A stretch of 64,000 nucleotides of DNA from Parelaphostrongylus tenuis (taxonomy: Eukaryota; Nematoda; Chromadorea; Rhabditida; Metastrongylidae), in assembly GCA_019055375.1 (NCBI GenBank), contig JAHQIW010004424.1, positions 1 to 64,000 on the forward strand. The letters run 5' to 3'. Made by a program: the position numbers and the translations under genes. Shown here piece by piece: positions 48,711-60,800 of the stretch (positions are counted from its first letter, which is position 1; each line of letters begins with the position of its first letter). The notes beneath the pieces were generated by a model. The model searched no databases, had not been told where the DNA came from, and was given only the letters and a program-made list of their open reading frames with translations.

Positions 48711-48899
48711 TTAGATTTGCTCTTTCAGGCCTCTGAAAAACACTCTTTTAGAAAATGCAGAAAGAAGGGATAAACTAATTGCATACACAAGTATGTGTGG
48801 CATGATAATACCAAAAGTGGAGACGGCGATGAACACTGAAAACAAATAGAGGCAAAGACGATCGACTGCCATGGCTGCAAATCTCCACTCTGATCGAAT
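48711..48899 (-). CDS. nAChR exon 14: TM4 and C terminus
   Basis: [20 protein letters not shown] (W.FAAM..DRLCL signature), TM4, then a tail ending LKEQI and TAA. The stop is followed at once by TAAAAAAAAG, so AATAAA lies across it; a true poly(A) signal this close would leave almost no 3' UTR. Confidence 0.85.
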   Translation of the reverse strand: MRSEWRFAAMAVDRLCLYLFSVFIAVSTFGIIMPHILVYAISLSLLSAFSKRVFFRGLKEQI

Positions 48900-51800
48900 C
48901 TATAATTAGATTTGTTCTAGACACATTACAAATGTTTTACTCAACTTCGACAATCATATTTCCCATCAAAATACGACAGCATCCATTTCAAAAATCAAGA
49001 GAAAAAATTTCAGCTGGGCCGAGATTCCAGTTCAAATAATTAAACATTGGAACCTTGTGATATAAATACTAGGCTAAGGAAAAAGTTCCTTAGTACCCGT
49101 AAAAACTCGAATTTTTATGTTTGTTTCACGCAGTATAAAACACTGATTTGTCGGAAGCGTGCGCTGTTTCAGCAAGACAATGAGAAATTTTACACCTCAA
49201 TGAAGTCTAAGGAAAAGTTTGAGAAATTGGAGTGAGTCGAAGTCTTGCCATACCCAGACTATAGTCTAGAAGCTGCGCCGTGATTATGATTCAGTTTCAC
49301 TCTTTTGGAAGATTTCCTGAGTGGACGCCGATCCGAGACATCTGATGAAGTCGAAGAAATATGTCAGGATTTTTAAACTCAAAGTCCAAGGAATGGTATT
49401 TCGAGCAGATCAGAAGCTTGCAGATCGCTGGCAGAAGATCGTGGATAATGATGATGTTTATCTTGAGAAACAGTTAGTTGTTTTTAATTAATTCATGTAA
49501 TAAACTTGAATTTCTGAACAGCGTTAAGGATCTTTTTCTAAGCCTAATAATTTCAGTTGAAATAATATTGACGGTGGCGGGTGCATGATTTTTCAGGAGT
49601 TTAGAATTCCAAAAAGTCACAATGTGTCTTTGGAGAGATATATTTCACTACTTCCCTTGTGAATAGTCTGCTTCACATTTGAGATTCAACAATTTCTTTC
49701 TCTCACAAGACCATTTCTGATTCAATTTCAATGTTAAATGACGTGCAAAAAATAAAAGATCGTACTAATCAATCTTCTTTTAGAGCCTGAGTGAGAAGTT
49801 CGTTTCGTTTTTTCGTTTTGTTTCGTTTTTTTTGGAAGCACTGGCTAACGTTTCGCCTACACGCATCTAAGAAACGTTGATTGTATGAATAGATTCTGTT
49901 AAGACGGCTTTTGTTCTTTGCACGGAAAGACGTTTGAAACAAACTCTTATGTCACTAGGTCAAATGGACACGATATAGTCAGGAAAGATGTTATAGGCCA
50001 TTTCCAGGTTGAACATTAGCGGCTTACGCACGTTCCTGTGGTTTCGCCCTCTTCTCACGTTACATAGATCCGTTCTGGCTCCAGAAAAAACGAAGTCGCC
50101 GAAATGTCAGCCATCAGATTCGAGGGGGACATACAATTCTCGCGCAAGTTTTGAATAAATACTAGTTCCTCTTTTCCTTCTTGCTCCATTCGTTCCTTTC
50201 CTTGAATTGCATGAAAGACCGGTATGTAAACAATTAAGTGCATTCGAAATGAGCAGCGCTTAAATGTAGGAGAAATGTAGCCTTGATGTGGACAACCATA
50301 TTCACTCATGTTGAGGTCTTCTGGATGAATATCAGTATTCTCACGACGAGGTGACACTTGTAGGTCTTATCTTTTTTCTTCGCAGTTTATTTTGATGCAC
50401 AAAAGTTCGCCTTGGAATTCTCTTAGCAGTCAATAGGCTATCCCTTTGGCTTACACGGTGATATCTGAGCGTGACATGCGACGCGGTCGCCGCATGGGTG
50501 GGCCGCACTCTAATGACAATTTGGTAGTTCTCTGATGAGTCTCTTTTGTGATATTCCATTCAGTCGGGGCGAGGCGGGATGCTCGCCAATTTGGAATTCT
50601 TTCGGGCACATTGCGGCTATAGGTGCATCATATATGGTACAAGTAGAAGACAAACGGTTAGGTATGGAAAATGCTATGGCATTCGTCGATCAATAAAAGA
50701 GTTATTTTTAGAATTTTCTCACTTACATGTTTAAAAAGTGTTTCTTGTTTCGGACAAGATTAGTGGTAATGTTTGTTCCGAATAATCAAGTGAAAAAAAT
50801 ATTAGGACGACAGCACATTTTGGTCCAGATGGTGTATTACATCCACATTAAACAAGCTATCGATAAATCATAAAAAAAAATCAAGAAGAAAACTGTCTAT
50901 ATCAACACTAAGTCACTGAAAACAAGTTTGACACCTTGACTTTTTGAGTAGAGTTTTATATAAGTATATATATATATATTATAGGTGAGATACGCTGCTG
51001 CGTAGTTCAAACTATAATGATTCATTCCTATATTTGCAAAGGAACATGTTTATGACAAAAAATAGAACGATAGTGTGCTTGATCAATTACCATTTCGTTT
51101 GTATACGCGTCGTTGATCACTGAAGACATTTTTTCGAGGTCGACGTTGATCTCTTTTAGTTCCTCACAGAACCGGTCAAGGTATTTCAGATATGGTGGCC
51201 AATTCTCTAAAATAACGAAGAAAAATAATGATATTTGTACACTCATTTTGTAGTCGCAACAGTTATTTTCGAGCCATGCATGTGGTCTGTTATAAGCACT
51301 TATGCAGTGCAGTACACGTGTTTCGGCTTTGAATCCTTGTCAGCTACACGGTGCCTTTCCTCTGAGCTGATTTCTTTCGGTGGAGAACACCTTCACATAA
51401 AGGAATGTCGACGAACGAAAGGTATGATATTTCACGATTACCAGTCAAGAATAATCGAGTGCACAACAGTGCCCGTCCAGTGATTTTATCACTTATCGAC
51501 GCGTGTAAAACGTTCCTCGACGATTACTTTGTGTGAGCTTATTCTGTCCCAAAAGGAATTGGCTTAGACGAAAGGCACCGTGCAGCTGACGAGGATGTTA
51601 GGCCGTAACAAGTTGTATTACATTGTGTAAGTGTCCGTAACAGATCACATGTGCTGCTCAAAAGTAACTAATAGGCATATTGAAATTTAGGTGTCATCTC
51701 AGGAAACACTGAAAACGAAGGTAGTTGTGACACTGTTCTCGATGATTAAGTGATAACACGCAGTTGACAAAGACTTTTAGGTTCTGCTCGGTTATGAGAT

Positions 51801-54800
51801 GATAAATCAAAAATCGACCTCATTCGCAGGGCAGAAGCTTTCCATAGGAATGTTAATAACAATTTGAAATCTGAGACTTCGAACTACAGCCCCGTGACGC
51901 TTTCCAAAAAGCCCGTCCCCTCTTTGGACAAAAACGCGGGTTCGACTCCCGCCTGAGGTCGTATTTTTGTTCGCCATCAATTTCTCTTAGGTATTTATGA
52001 AACATCATAACACTGAGAAAAGGCAGAGAAAACATTGAAAATTTCAAGCTTTACTTGTCATAATGGCTGTCAGCTCAGCTGAGTTTATAGAGGAGATTGC
52101 ATACCCGACCAAACCTTTTGAAGGTTGGTGGCTTCCAGCTAACACAGAAATATTGAGGAATGAGTGGTGGCGCTAATGTTTTTTTTGGTGTTGTGGTGGT
52201 AGCACACGTTCCCGGTATGATGAAACGCGGGCTCGACTCCCGTCCGAGGTCGTATTTCTGCTCCCCATTCAAATCTCTCGAGAATTTATAAGAAAGCCTT
52301 TTTTTCAAAATTTTGTTAGAGAGGGAGATTTCTCTTGCGTTGCAGACGCGCATACTTCCTCCCGGCCAGGGCTCTTTTATTGGACTATTAGTAGTCATCC
52401 GATAGAGTAATCGTGCTGATTCCAATGACGAGCTCATATCCTAAAAAGACCGTTTCTTTGCTGAACTACTTGTTGTAAGAGCGGTCCAAGATTGAACGAT
52501 CATCGCCTCAGCGCACGCTGTCACGCCAGCCAGCGCACGTGATTGCCAAAGACCCCTTGGTCGCAATATGCGAATCCAATTTATTTTGGCTGCTGCGTTG
52601 TAGAGAGAAGGTTTTTTCGGACACAAGCATAGCATTGGAATCAACAGCAATTGCGCTATCGAATGATTACTAATAGTCCAAAGAAAGGGCTCTGCCCGGC
52701 AAGAAATATACACATCTGAGACATAGTTCTGTGTGGATTTGACAGCGTTATGAAAGCGTGTTTTGAATAATCAGCGACATGGGGCTGTAGCCTAAAGTTT
52801 CAGCGTGCGAATAGTCACCAACACTTCTTTGAAAGTACCTTCCGAGCAAATGAGGTCGGTTTTTATCTGCTCCCTCATAACCGAATGGAACCGAAATCAA
52901 TGACATCTCTTTTTCTACCCTTCTCCGTTGTGGAGATTCTTCTGATGCAGGTATCGTTAGTTGAATGTCCGGGCAGATTGATTACTGGGAATACGCTGAG
53001 ACGATGCACTGGTAGAATTGACTTGTCGATCACCTAGGATTTATCATAATTTAGCCATGACATTTCGAAGAACAACATTGTGTTCGCCACTAAATTTCAA
53101 AATTCAACAAATACATTATGTAATAATGTAATAATATAAAATATGTGTGCTACAATCAGCGATTTCGCGCACCTTTGGTTTTGGTGCTCGTGGGTGATCC
53201 GGAGTCCGCATCATTAGAATATATGGTAGCCACTCGACAAAAACTCGTCTCATCTGAGAACAGTGGATTTGTAGAGGAAAAAATGTAGCGAAGACGATGG
53301 AAACATTGCAGTAGTTTGTTATGTTCAAAAGCAAAACAAAAATGAGTTTAATATCATAAAATCTGGGATCCGCACAGTGAAAATAGGTGTGAAACGGATC
53401 AAATAAAGTGATAGAGTGGTGGTACTACTGAACAATTTGGGTCTATATTATGAAAATCATGACACGCTTTGAAAAGCAGCGAAACAAAGTATTATTGCAA
53501 AATCGATTAATAAAATTTTGTACATAGAAGGAAGGACATAACTTTCTTTTTCATCGTTATGAAGACTGGAAATGTTTGAACTCACCAGTGGACTCATTTC
53601 GTGAGTTTCAGCTTTTCTTTGGTGCAAACATATAGTTAGCACAGTGAATACACATGAGCAAGCCACTACCATTAAGCAGCACGAAAAGAATGAAGCTGGC
53701 AAGTAAAATTTTGCTGAGAAGTTAAAAACTGCAGCGATAATGAAAAACTCACCGAGAATCGGAACCGATTTGGATTGTGGTGGACTCATATTAGAAACCA
53801 TTTGAAGAAAAAAGATCACCGACAACAATACAGTGGTCTCTGGAGAAATTTTTCTTCATCACTTTTGAACACTTTGATCCACTTATTGACTTGCATAATG
53901 TGGGTGGGGCCCAGTTATTGGCGAAGTAATGACGCATACGCAGCATGTGCATCTAAACTGTCCGGGAACCCACAGGCCACCTTCAATGGCTGATAAATTG
54001 ATAGATAACTTCTTTGATTAAGATTGGCCCCAGATAACGAAAGTTTGCAGGAGTTTCTGCGGATAAGTGCAGATGCGGAAATGTCTTTGTACACATTTTC
54101 CAGAATTCCGACGACCAGTTCGAGTCCCGCCTGACGCGAAAGTTTCACACATCACTCTACATCTTTGGATTAATCAAAAAACATCATACCACTGCTGGAA
54201 ACTATCAAATAAAAAGGATTCCACTTATTCGACTAGTATTAATCGCAATCATGTAAGGAATAAGCCATAAGTGGCAGCTGCCGAACTCAAACTCAAATGA
54301 GGTGACCCTCGTGGAGGACGGATGTAAAGGAATGATTAAGGATGTGATGCTAATACAACATTATGTGAAAACCTTTTCCTCACCTAAGGTGATCTTTTCG
54401 CATGCATCTGGTGGAAGAGTGAATCCAAGTACTGTCATCATTGATATTACCAATGACGGAATGATTAGATTGATACCGTAAGCTAGAGTTCTCCTACGAA
54501 TGTGAATGTAATAGTAGAGCTCATGATACGATGCGTCACCAAACTCAGTAACCACACGAATTCCAGGGGTGCCTGGAACATCATGAACGAGTCGCCCGCA
54601 TTGTTCACTGTGTGAACAAAACATCTTCGATGATGATTATATCGCATATAGCGGCTGTAAAATCTTTCCAGAACGGGTAGGAAATAGTTAGACTAATTAT
54701 GCATGTCAGCAACTGAATACTATAAGTCATGGAAGTGAAACATGTCACATTGGTCTACCACACTCAAAAGACTAAATTAAAATGTGTGTTTGTGATTACT

Positions 54801-57800
54801 CCCCACCTTTCTCATTTCCCCTAGGATTTATTGACTAAACAAGATTCTTTTACTGCTATCTACAATGTAATCTGTGTTTCCAACGTAATTTCTTAAGCTG
54901 AAGTGCTTAACGATCCAATATTAAAGCCCAGAGAACCGCGAAATATCTAGGAGACTGCACTAAGCTCAAAAATTCCCTTTGAGGTCAGTGCTCTTGAGAT
55001 CTGCGGATTGAGATAAAGTTGTTCACATAGTGCTTTCCAAAATAATTAACGTCTAAGCGGATTTCAATTATTTCTCTCATTATCAATTGCCCTTTCCAAT
55101 TTTTTTGGACCTGCACTGTCAGGATTAATAATAATTCGGTGCTAAACGTCAAAATGACGGAAAGCTTAAGTGGTAAAAGTTCTTATTTCACAAAACCGCA
55201 ACAATTTCATGATGAATTCTTTCCGTCAATGTAAATTACATTCATCGGAATATAAAAGAATGGTTAACATACTGATAAGATCCCATTCGCCATTCTGTAG
55301 GTACACCTGCAGATCTATTGATTCGTTAAGGAAGTAGCTGTCAGGATTATCACCATAAGGACGACTTATTGCTTTTATGGGGGAACCTCTAACACCTGAA
55401 ATAAAACAAGTTCACATGCTGCTTAGTGCTAAAGAAGAACATTCAGTGTTTTGTGATGTATTGGCAATTGTTAGAAATCTTTCAAAAAGCACTAGGTCCA
55501 TGATAAGAATAAGAGTGAGACAATGGAAATCATTACAGTGGTTTGTACGCGTTCTTCCAACCTAACGTCTCTGCTAAACTAACGTGAAGAAAATTGCCAA
55601 TATCTTAATAATTTTGGAGATGTTCACGTAATGACTACAATGATGACGTTATCTTCCTCACAAAACCAATGCCATGAACCAGCGCACGTTTGGGTGTCGA
55701 TTATTTCTCCTTGCACAATACTTATTTAGTTTCAATATTAGTGCGGAAATTTCATGAAGTTTTCTCATGGTTTAAGTAGTTGAGTGGTTATTGCTCTCAA
55801 AAAGAGTCACAAGCATTATAGCAATGATTTTTGGCCCGTTAGCCATATTGGAAATATTTCAAGAATCACGTCAAAAGTTGAGCCTCGTTACGACTTGTCT
55901 CAAAAGTTATGTTTCGAAGAATAATTATCATAAAAGCATCTTGGAAGAAAATTATTGCAGGTCGTCCTCACACCTACATGGAGGAATCTTCCCACAAACT
56001 AAGCTATCCTACAGCTGCACTTTCATTCAAACAAATGGTTCTCTCGACTTCACATTTATGCTACCGTACTTTGATGTTCATGAAAACCCCGCTGAACTCA
56101 TGATATCAACTCAACATTAAGACACAAAGCACCTTCCGATTTCAGTCAACGCACAATTTCACACAATCTAACGTTTACGACAGAAATGTTTCTCTATAGA
56201 CTTAAAAGAAAGCAAGAAAGGAATTAACGAAAGGATAGGGATAGGCAGTGAGGTCTACACGGTTGGGTAAAGAAGCTAAGTAAGTACACAAGCTGTTCCT
56301 TTTACTTGAAGTAGCCAAAAAGTTTGAGTGAGTGCAGACTAAGCAATCGAGATAAAAAGGAAAACTCAAAACTTATTAGCTTTCATTTTCGTAAAAGACC
56401 GATCAACACCATTGGCTTGTCTGGGATTTTTAATTCCGGGGCTGGCTTTGGGCCCACATGGAGCAACGATTGATGGTGTTTTTGCGATATACATGTTGTT
56501 ATTAATTCAATTCAGTATTTCGGGAGGACTAAGCCACAAATTCTTTCGGTATTACTAACTACAGTTGCTTGAGAAGATAAAAACAATGAGTCGATACGAT
56601 TATATGCTCCCAAGTCTATTCATCAACAAATAAACATTTCGACACCTCTCCTGCACTATAAATGGAGTTGAGTGCACGATTCATCCTTTACCATTAAGCC
56701 AACTCCAAAATCATTATCGTTTTTATATTTTATGTTTCCCTACGATTTTACCGACAATCGTCGCTAGCAGAAAATCTAAATTGATCTGCTTTCCATTGTA
56801 TGTCCAACTTCCAATTTGAGGAAACACGTCTGCTTGTCGAATGGGTAATAGGTGACGTCGACCTAGAATCAGCGAAAGGAATGCAGATGAAAACTTGCAG
56901 AAAAATTCCAATCGACTATAATTTCACCTTGCAAATAAATCTGAATATTCCCGGCGGATTTTGCTGTACCTCGCCATCATAATTTACGATAAATCGTGAC
57001 GAATATGTGGAATCGAATGCTTTTGAAACACTGAAAGAATCAGACGTTTCTGTATTCAGTGAATGTTGTTTATCACACGACAGCTATAGTTGGAGAAATA
57101 GTTGTAATAAATCAATTGTCTCTAGAACATTGAGTGATTATGCAATGCATTCGACATTAGACGGGAGTTGAACACGCATTCACTCACACCAAAGGCGCGT
57201 ACTACCACTACATCACCGATACCACCGTGCGGCTACCATTCTTTTTTCGATCAAAAATATCGCAGCTGTCAGGCTCCATCCTATAGCCTGATTTATACAT
57301 GCTTACTAAACCAACTTGTTTACCCTTTGAGGGTCGTGGAAAGTAAGCGGCGTCGCGCTGATCGCACATGCGGCAGAGTCGGAGCAATCAATATGCACTG
57401 GAACGCGTGACGTTCAAAATGTTGTGGTTTCGTATTAAAATTCAAAGTCTTACCATCACTAGGAGAATTTATGGCTCAGTAGTCGGTGGGACATATAGAG
57501 CACGCTTCAATAAATCTATCTGCTATTGAAGCAATATCAAAACAATATAAAAATCATGAGATGTTTGTCAAAAATGCTCGTGCACAATATTCTTTTCATT
57601 TGGCGTGCAATGAAACATGTTCGTTGACGATATCTTTATATATGGGTGTCGGTTGAACTAAATGGCAGGTGTTACCTATGAAGCTTGACAGGGATTGCGA
57701 AAAGCTCGCCAAGCGTTAGAAGTGCCATACCAGACCGCTGAAAAGTTTTTGCTATCAGGTTGTATTGAATTATAAGCGGGGTCTTGAAAAACAATTGAAT

Positions 57801-60800
57801 CAAAAGACATATCCTTATAGTTCGACGTGCTCTCAAGATGATATCCTTTACATCGTCCATTCCTACATCCCCATTTAGCTCTATTGAAATTACTTGTAGG
57901 TGGTTTTGACGATCCATCGATGCATCAGAGACCTCATTGTCCGTCCACTTTCTTTCAATGTGTATGTTCCTCTGTTTATACTAGAAAAAGGCTACCGCCC
58001 GACTGATGAGACCGTCAAGCTCGAAATACGTGTATCGGGCTCTGTAAGTCAATCCTTATAACAGACCAGATGACATGCTGGCTCAAACAATAATTGCGAG
58101 ATATGTTGAAATTTGAGTGTGGCCTTAAGAAAACACTTGAAACGAAGGTTATGATAAAAGCAATGAATTAAATTAAATTGGCAGCAATGAAATATAGATT
58201 GTGTAACACAAATCTTTCTTTTTGTTATCTGCATGCCAATGTCGTAGCGTTATAACTGTTCAAATATCCAAGAATGCCAAATGCGTGTGAAGTCGGAGAC
58301 TCAGGTAGGAGCTGAGTCGCTCCCAGTAAAGTGAAACATGAATTCAACTTCCGCTTGATGTTTAGATATTTGCATATCACTCAGCATCTCTAGGTCTATA
58401 GTCTTTGTTCTGTTTTCAGGAAGTTGTAGCACGTGACGTTGCATCCTATACGATGATTATTAAACACATTTTTATTTATATACTCATCTTATATAAACAT
58501 AGTGCAGAATTTTATTCGAAAATATCTTAGCAAACGCGATGTAGAATGGGAAAAGATAAAGAAAATGCTAATCACCTGTTGAATAACAGCACATCGGGTC
58601 TCCATAGCTTGAACGGAGCATCCTGCCCACCAGCAAACCTCACGTCTCTTATACCACCGTATAGCCGTGGATCCCAACGAAGTTTATAGTCGTTCCAATG
58701 CTATCGTAATGCTTTTAGTTGTTGATAACTTATTTTTATTCGGTATTCTGAGACTTACAAAATCGATATAAGCGAGAATTGTCATCACTTGATTCTTCTC
58801 ATCCTAAAATTTGTTTGGTTTAGAGACAATGCCACGACATGATGTCATAGATGTTTCAACGATCGATATATGATCACTATGCAATGCTGAATAAATATCT
58901 TTTACCACGTCGAGGATCTGATTCAATAAAAAGCGGACTTTTACGTCCAACGGCATTGAGTTGTTCTCCACTGGTCGTTCAAAATGATCGTAGTTCTAAA
59001 TGAAATTTCAAATTTAGAATAGTCATTCTACGAGAATTTAACCATTTTCTGGGCCTGTATGGTATTCATCTAGTCTTTATTTCTACACCTTCACACATTC
59101 AGAGCACACCGACCACCTAGAAACTCTCGCCTCCCCATGTACCAAAAAATCTATGGCGCGCCAGCTTTCCCCTCAATGTTTACTAATAGAACTCCTCTGT
59201 TATCGTAACTTATGTGACACAAAATGAAAAACGAAGCATAGCATGTTCAAAACAGAACTAAGAGACATGAAAATGATTAATGACGAGGCAAGAATTCTGG
59301 CCGAATTTTGAGCAGTCATTGGCGACAACGATTGCATCCGCAGTCTTTTCTCTGTTACGCTCACATATTGCGATATCACACTAGGAAAAAAAAAAGAAGA
59401 GACAAGAAGAGGCAAAGGTTTTTGCACAGCACTTTGCATTATTGAGTATATCAAAAGAAGAGACAATCTCACAGTAGATCGATTTTCTTTCCGGCATCAA
59501 AGGATCATTTTTTGACTAAAAAGGAGACACTGGATTATTCTGACAATTGCTTTTTTGGAGATTGTAAATCCGGTGCAGTTCACAGCACGATTGACTTTTC
59601 CGACGGCCTTCGGGGTCCAAAAGTAATTTGCTAGTCCCGAGAGTGGGTTAATGATCAGCATAGTATAATCACGAGAGACGGCTCTTCAGCGTGGGAGCGA
59701 GACAAGAACAGGGTGATCAGTTCATTAGAACAGAAGTAAGAGGTTAATAACACTTCTACACTGGCCTGAATCTCTTGCTTCTTCGTAATAGTGGCGAGTT
59801 CTCTACTGTGACATGGGCGATTTTGACCAAGATCTGCTTTGTAGCACTACTTTGTTTGAATCACACTACAACGTGGCTTGCAGCTGTTCAGATAAACGTT
59901 ATGCCAAAATTGTATTGAGAAAGCCGAAGAAAATTCATCATGACTTAGGAAATAATAGATTTTCAGTTGTATTTTATGGAAGGGACGTTTAGGAGAAATA
60001 GATCCATTTCTAATGCCATAATAGCACTCACTGATGCGCTATAGTCAAAATATTTTAGATACAGTGCTCTGCTAAGAGTTGTATGCTTTTTTCTAGTTCA
60101 AAAGAATGAAGCTTGAAATTTGAGCCACAAGAAGCAGAATGTTTGATGCTCGTATAATATGCGAGAGTGTTATGCAGATAAATGGACAACGCCTTCTTGC
60201 TCACCTCTTAAACACTGTAATTTTCGCTGCCACATGTTTTCTCTTTTTTTCCAGAAATCTGGATTTTACATGATGAAAAGTGGGTGAGTTTCATCGACAA
60301 TCTTTCGGAAGCGATGTTTAGTGCCAGACTGAAGTGTGGGAAGGTATTGAGAAGCTCAATCTAGCTTACGTATTCTTCCAGTGGTTAAGTTATAAGTTAC
60401 ACATTTGGGTCTGATGAGTAAGGCATTTTGACAACAACTCTTAGATAGGTCATGAACGATCAATCCTCGCGTGATGGTGCCTCGAGAGGGCAGGAGGAAG
60501 CCCATTGATCATACTCAAACTTCACGAGATTCTGCAAAGCACATTTGTAGTTCTTCATGTTGTTGAGCCAGCAAGACAAATATCACTCTTGAATTCAACA
60601 ACAAATGGAGATGTTGACTTCATTCAACGTGGGAAACCGTCGGTATACATGGCAATAAGCCTAAGACATGCATCAGCGTTACTTTGAGCTATTATTGTTT
60701 CTTTATAGATTTCAAATTTATTGCTCAAGAAAAGTGAAGAAAAGATATGGCAAGTATGTGTAATAATTTTTTCTCAAAGCCATAAAAATGTAACCTCCTT

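Larger units (their letters stand above)
51250..51700. mobile_element. Foldback element in nAChR intron 12
   Basis: The left arm (about 51,278-51,370) and the right arm (about 51,560-51,660) are inverted copies: CATGTGGTCTGTTATAAGCA versus CATGTGATCTGTTACGGACA, and GGTGCCTTTC on both. It has the same plan as the 7.6 kb element. It ends about 45 bases upstream of exon 13 of the receptor gene. Confidence 0.6.

Noticed and set aside
57672..57960. Minus-strand open frame ([11 protein letters not shown]...) as part of the receptor
   Set aside because: It falls in an intron whose flanking exons already join in phase, and the residues match no receptor segment.
59200..59472. Minus-strand open stretch with hydrophobic C-terminal half, considered as the receptor's signal peptide
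   Set aside because: Exon 1 at 60,795-60,887 gives a better signal peptide, the expected N-terminal helix and the right phase.
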